This document shows, one piece after another, positions 14,024-14,932 of a stretch of 14,932 bases of DNA. The notes beneath the pieces are model-generated. The model was not told the origin of the DNA. It worked only from the letters and a program-made list of their open reading frames with translations, and made no database searches. Location: NCBI GenBank assembly GCA_947259865.1, contig CAMYNZ010000071.1, forward strand, positions 1 to 14,932, given 5' to 3'. Both the position numbers and the translations under genes were made by a program. The stretch comes from an uncultured Desulfobacterales bacterium (GTDB lineage: Bacteria > Desulfobacterota > Desulfobacteria > Desulfobacterales > G020354645). Position 1 is the stretch's first letter; each line of letters begins with the position of its first letter.

Positions 14024-14932
14024 ATGAACTATTATAAATACAAACTCATCGCACCTTCCGGGGAGGTCTGCACCGGAAGCGTCAAACTGCCCTATCAAGA
14101 CCTCATGTCTGCCGTTTATCATCTGGAACGCGACGGCAGCACGGCGCTCTATGTGAAAAAATTGGGAATTATTCGGTCATTGGTGGCCAATCTTGCCAAT
14201 TTTCGGCTGCTGCGGCGATTGTCCGGATTGGATCAGGCTGAATTGCTGAGCAATATTTCCTTGATGCTGCGTTCCGGTGTTACCCTGACGGCGGCGCTTG
14301 AGGAAGCATCCGGCAGTCTGGACAGACCTGAAATTTCCAGTGATATTGAAAATATAATTATCAGCGTCCGGGGCGGGGCAGCCTTTTCAGAGACGGCAGA
14401 AAAATATGGGCATATCTTTCCCAGGGCTGTGACTCATCTTATCCGGATTGGGGAAGAAACCGGCAGGCTGGATGCTATGCTCAAAAACGGTGCCGATCAT
14501 CTTAAAAAAGTTCAGGCGATCGTCAGTGACACCAAGCAGGCCCTGATCTATCCGGCCCTGGTTTTAACGACCATGGCAGCCGGGTTCATATTCTGGGTGT
14601 ACTATGTGGCTCCCAAAATCCTGGCCCTTTTTAAAGATATGGATATTACGCTTCCCACACTTACAATTATTGTAATGAACGTATCCTATTTTTGCCGGGA
14701 TTATATTTTGTATATCTTGACGGGTCTGATCCTGATTATTTTTGTCATACTTGCAGCCTATAAATATAATCAGCGGCTGCGAAAAATTTTTGACGCGGTT
14801 GTGCTCAATATCCCGGTGGTCGGTAAGATTGTATCTGCATCAACCCTGGCCTTTATAACCGAATACTTTGCACTTCTTTTAAACGCCGGGGTTGATTTAC
14901 TGCAGGCCATGACCATCCTGAAAACCTCCATC
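14024..14932 (+). CDS. mshG: MshG/GspF/PilC platform protein (3' end beyond window)
   Basis: 303 codons are visible and the frame is open at the window edge, so the gene is partial. Typical members are about 400 residues. An N-terminal segment (1-65) is followed by the first T2SF helical domain (about 68-180, with LLSNISLMLRSGVTL and IGEETGRLDAML), a membrane hairpin region (about 184-205 and 222-247) and the start of the second T2SF domain (ITEYFALLLNAGVDL at the edge). It lies in the inner membrane and is the rotor or platform on which the motor ATPase acts. It starts one base after the mshE stop with no separate ribosome-binding site, so translation is coupled. Confidence 0.9.
   Translation, partial: MNYYKYKLIAPSGEVCTGSVKLPYQDLMSAVYHLERDGSTALYVKKLGIIRSLVANLANFRLLRRLSGLDQAELLSNISLMLRSGVTLTAALEEASGSLDRPEISSDIENIIISVRGGAAFSETAEKYGHIFPRAVTHLIRIGEETGRLDAMLKNGADHLKKVQAIVSDTKQALIYPALVLTTMAAGFIFWVYYVAPKILALFKDMDITLPTLTIIVMNVSYFCRDYILYILTGLILIIFVILAAYKYNQRLRKIFDAVVLNIPVVGKIVSASTLAFITEYFALLLNAGVDLLQAMTILKTSI

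Overview
The window (about 15 kb, moderate GC, dense codirectional genes on the right) looks like a Gram-negative proteobacterial-type chromosome, most likely a member of the Desulfobacterota. Envelope genes (secretin, lipoprotein signal, outer-membrane barrel) show that it is Gram-negative. The narrower placement is inference from the overall style: a lysine/alanine-rich histone-like winged-helix protein, heptameric intergenic repeats and an MSHA-type pilus locus. No RNA marker is present to confirm it.

Left part (1-2660): a gene-free stretch with fold-back and hairpin repeats leads into a structured element of about 145 nt (copy A). It is followed by a GIY-YIG nuclease-like domain joined in frame to a coiled-coil/histone-like/winged-helix domain, an O-methyltransferase-like protein carrying an export signal, and a small outer-membrane beta-barrel protein. 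A nested inverted-repeat element (2703-2870) separates these from two HAD-superfamily hydrolase genes on the minus strand (2876-4652). Degenerate 7-bp tandem repeats lie just upstream of both hydrolase start codons.

Right part (about 5000-14932, all plus strand): a type IVa pilus / type II secretion-like locus of MSHA type. It starts with a sigma-54-like -24/-12 promoter and a long leader. The gene order is prepilin, PilO/MshJ-like, GspL/MshI-like (PilN-like periplasmic part), MshK/PilP-like, structured element copy B, MshL-type secretin lipoprotein, MshN-like TPR protein, MshM/ExeA-like AAA ATPase with a C-terminal peptidoglycan-binding domain, MshE-type assembly ATPase, and MshG/PilC platform protein (cut by the window edge). 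Together these would build an inner-membrane platform, an outer-membrane gate and the motor that assembles a pilus or pseudopilus. Many genes overlap by 1-4 nt, which points to translational coupling.

Two observations stand out. First, a homologous structured element of about 150 nt lies directly upstream of two unrelated genes (copy A at 346-491 before the GIY-YIG gene, copy B at 8151-8303 inside the pilus operon before the secretin). It has a recurring set of stems and strongly conserved loops, and I cannot match it to a known RNA family. Second, between mshM and mshE sits a GC-richer fragment of about 130 bp encoding the first ~42 residues of dihydropteroate synthase (folP). Its right junction removes the start codon and first part of mshE and puts an in-frame stop before the remainder. 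This could be a real templated insertion or an assembly chimera.
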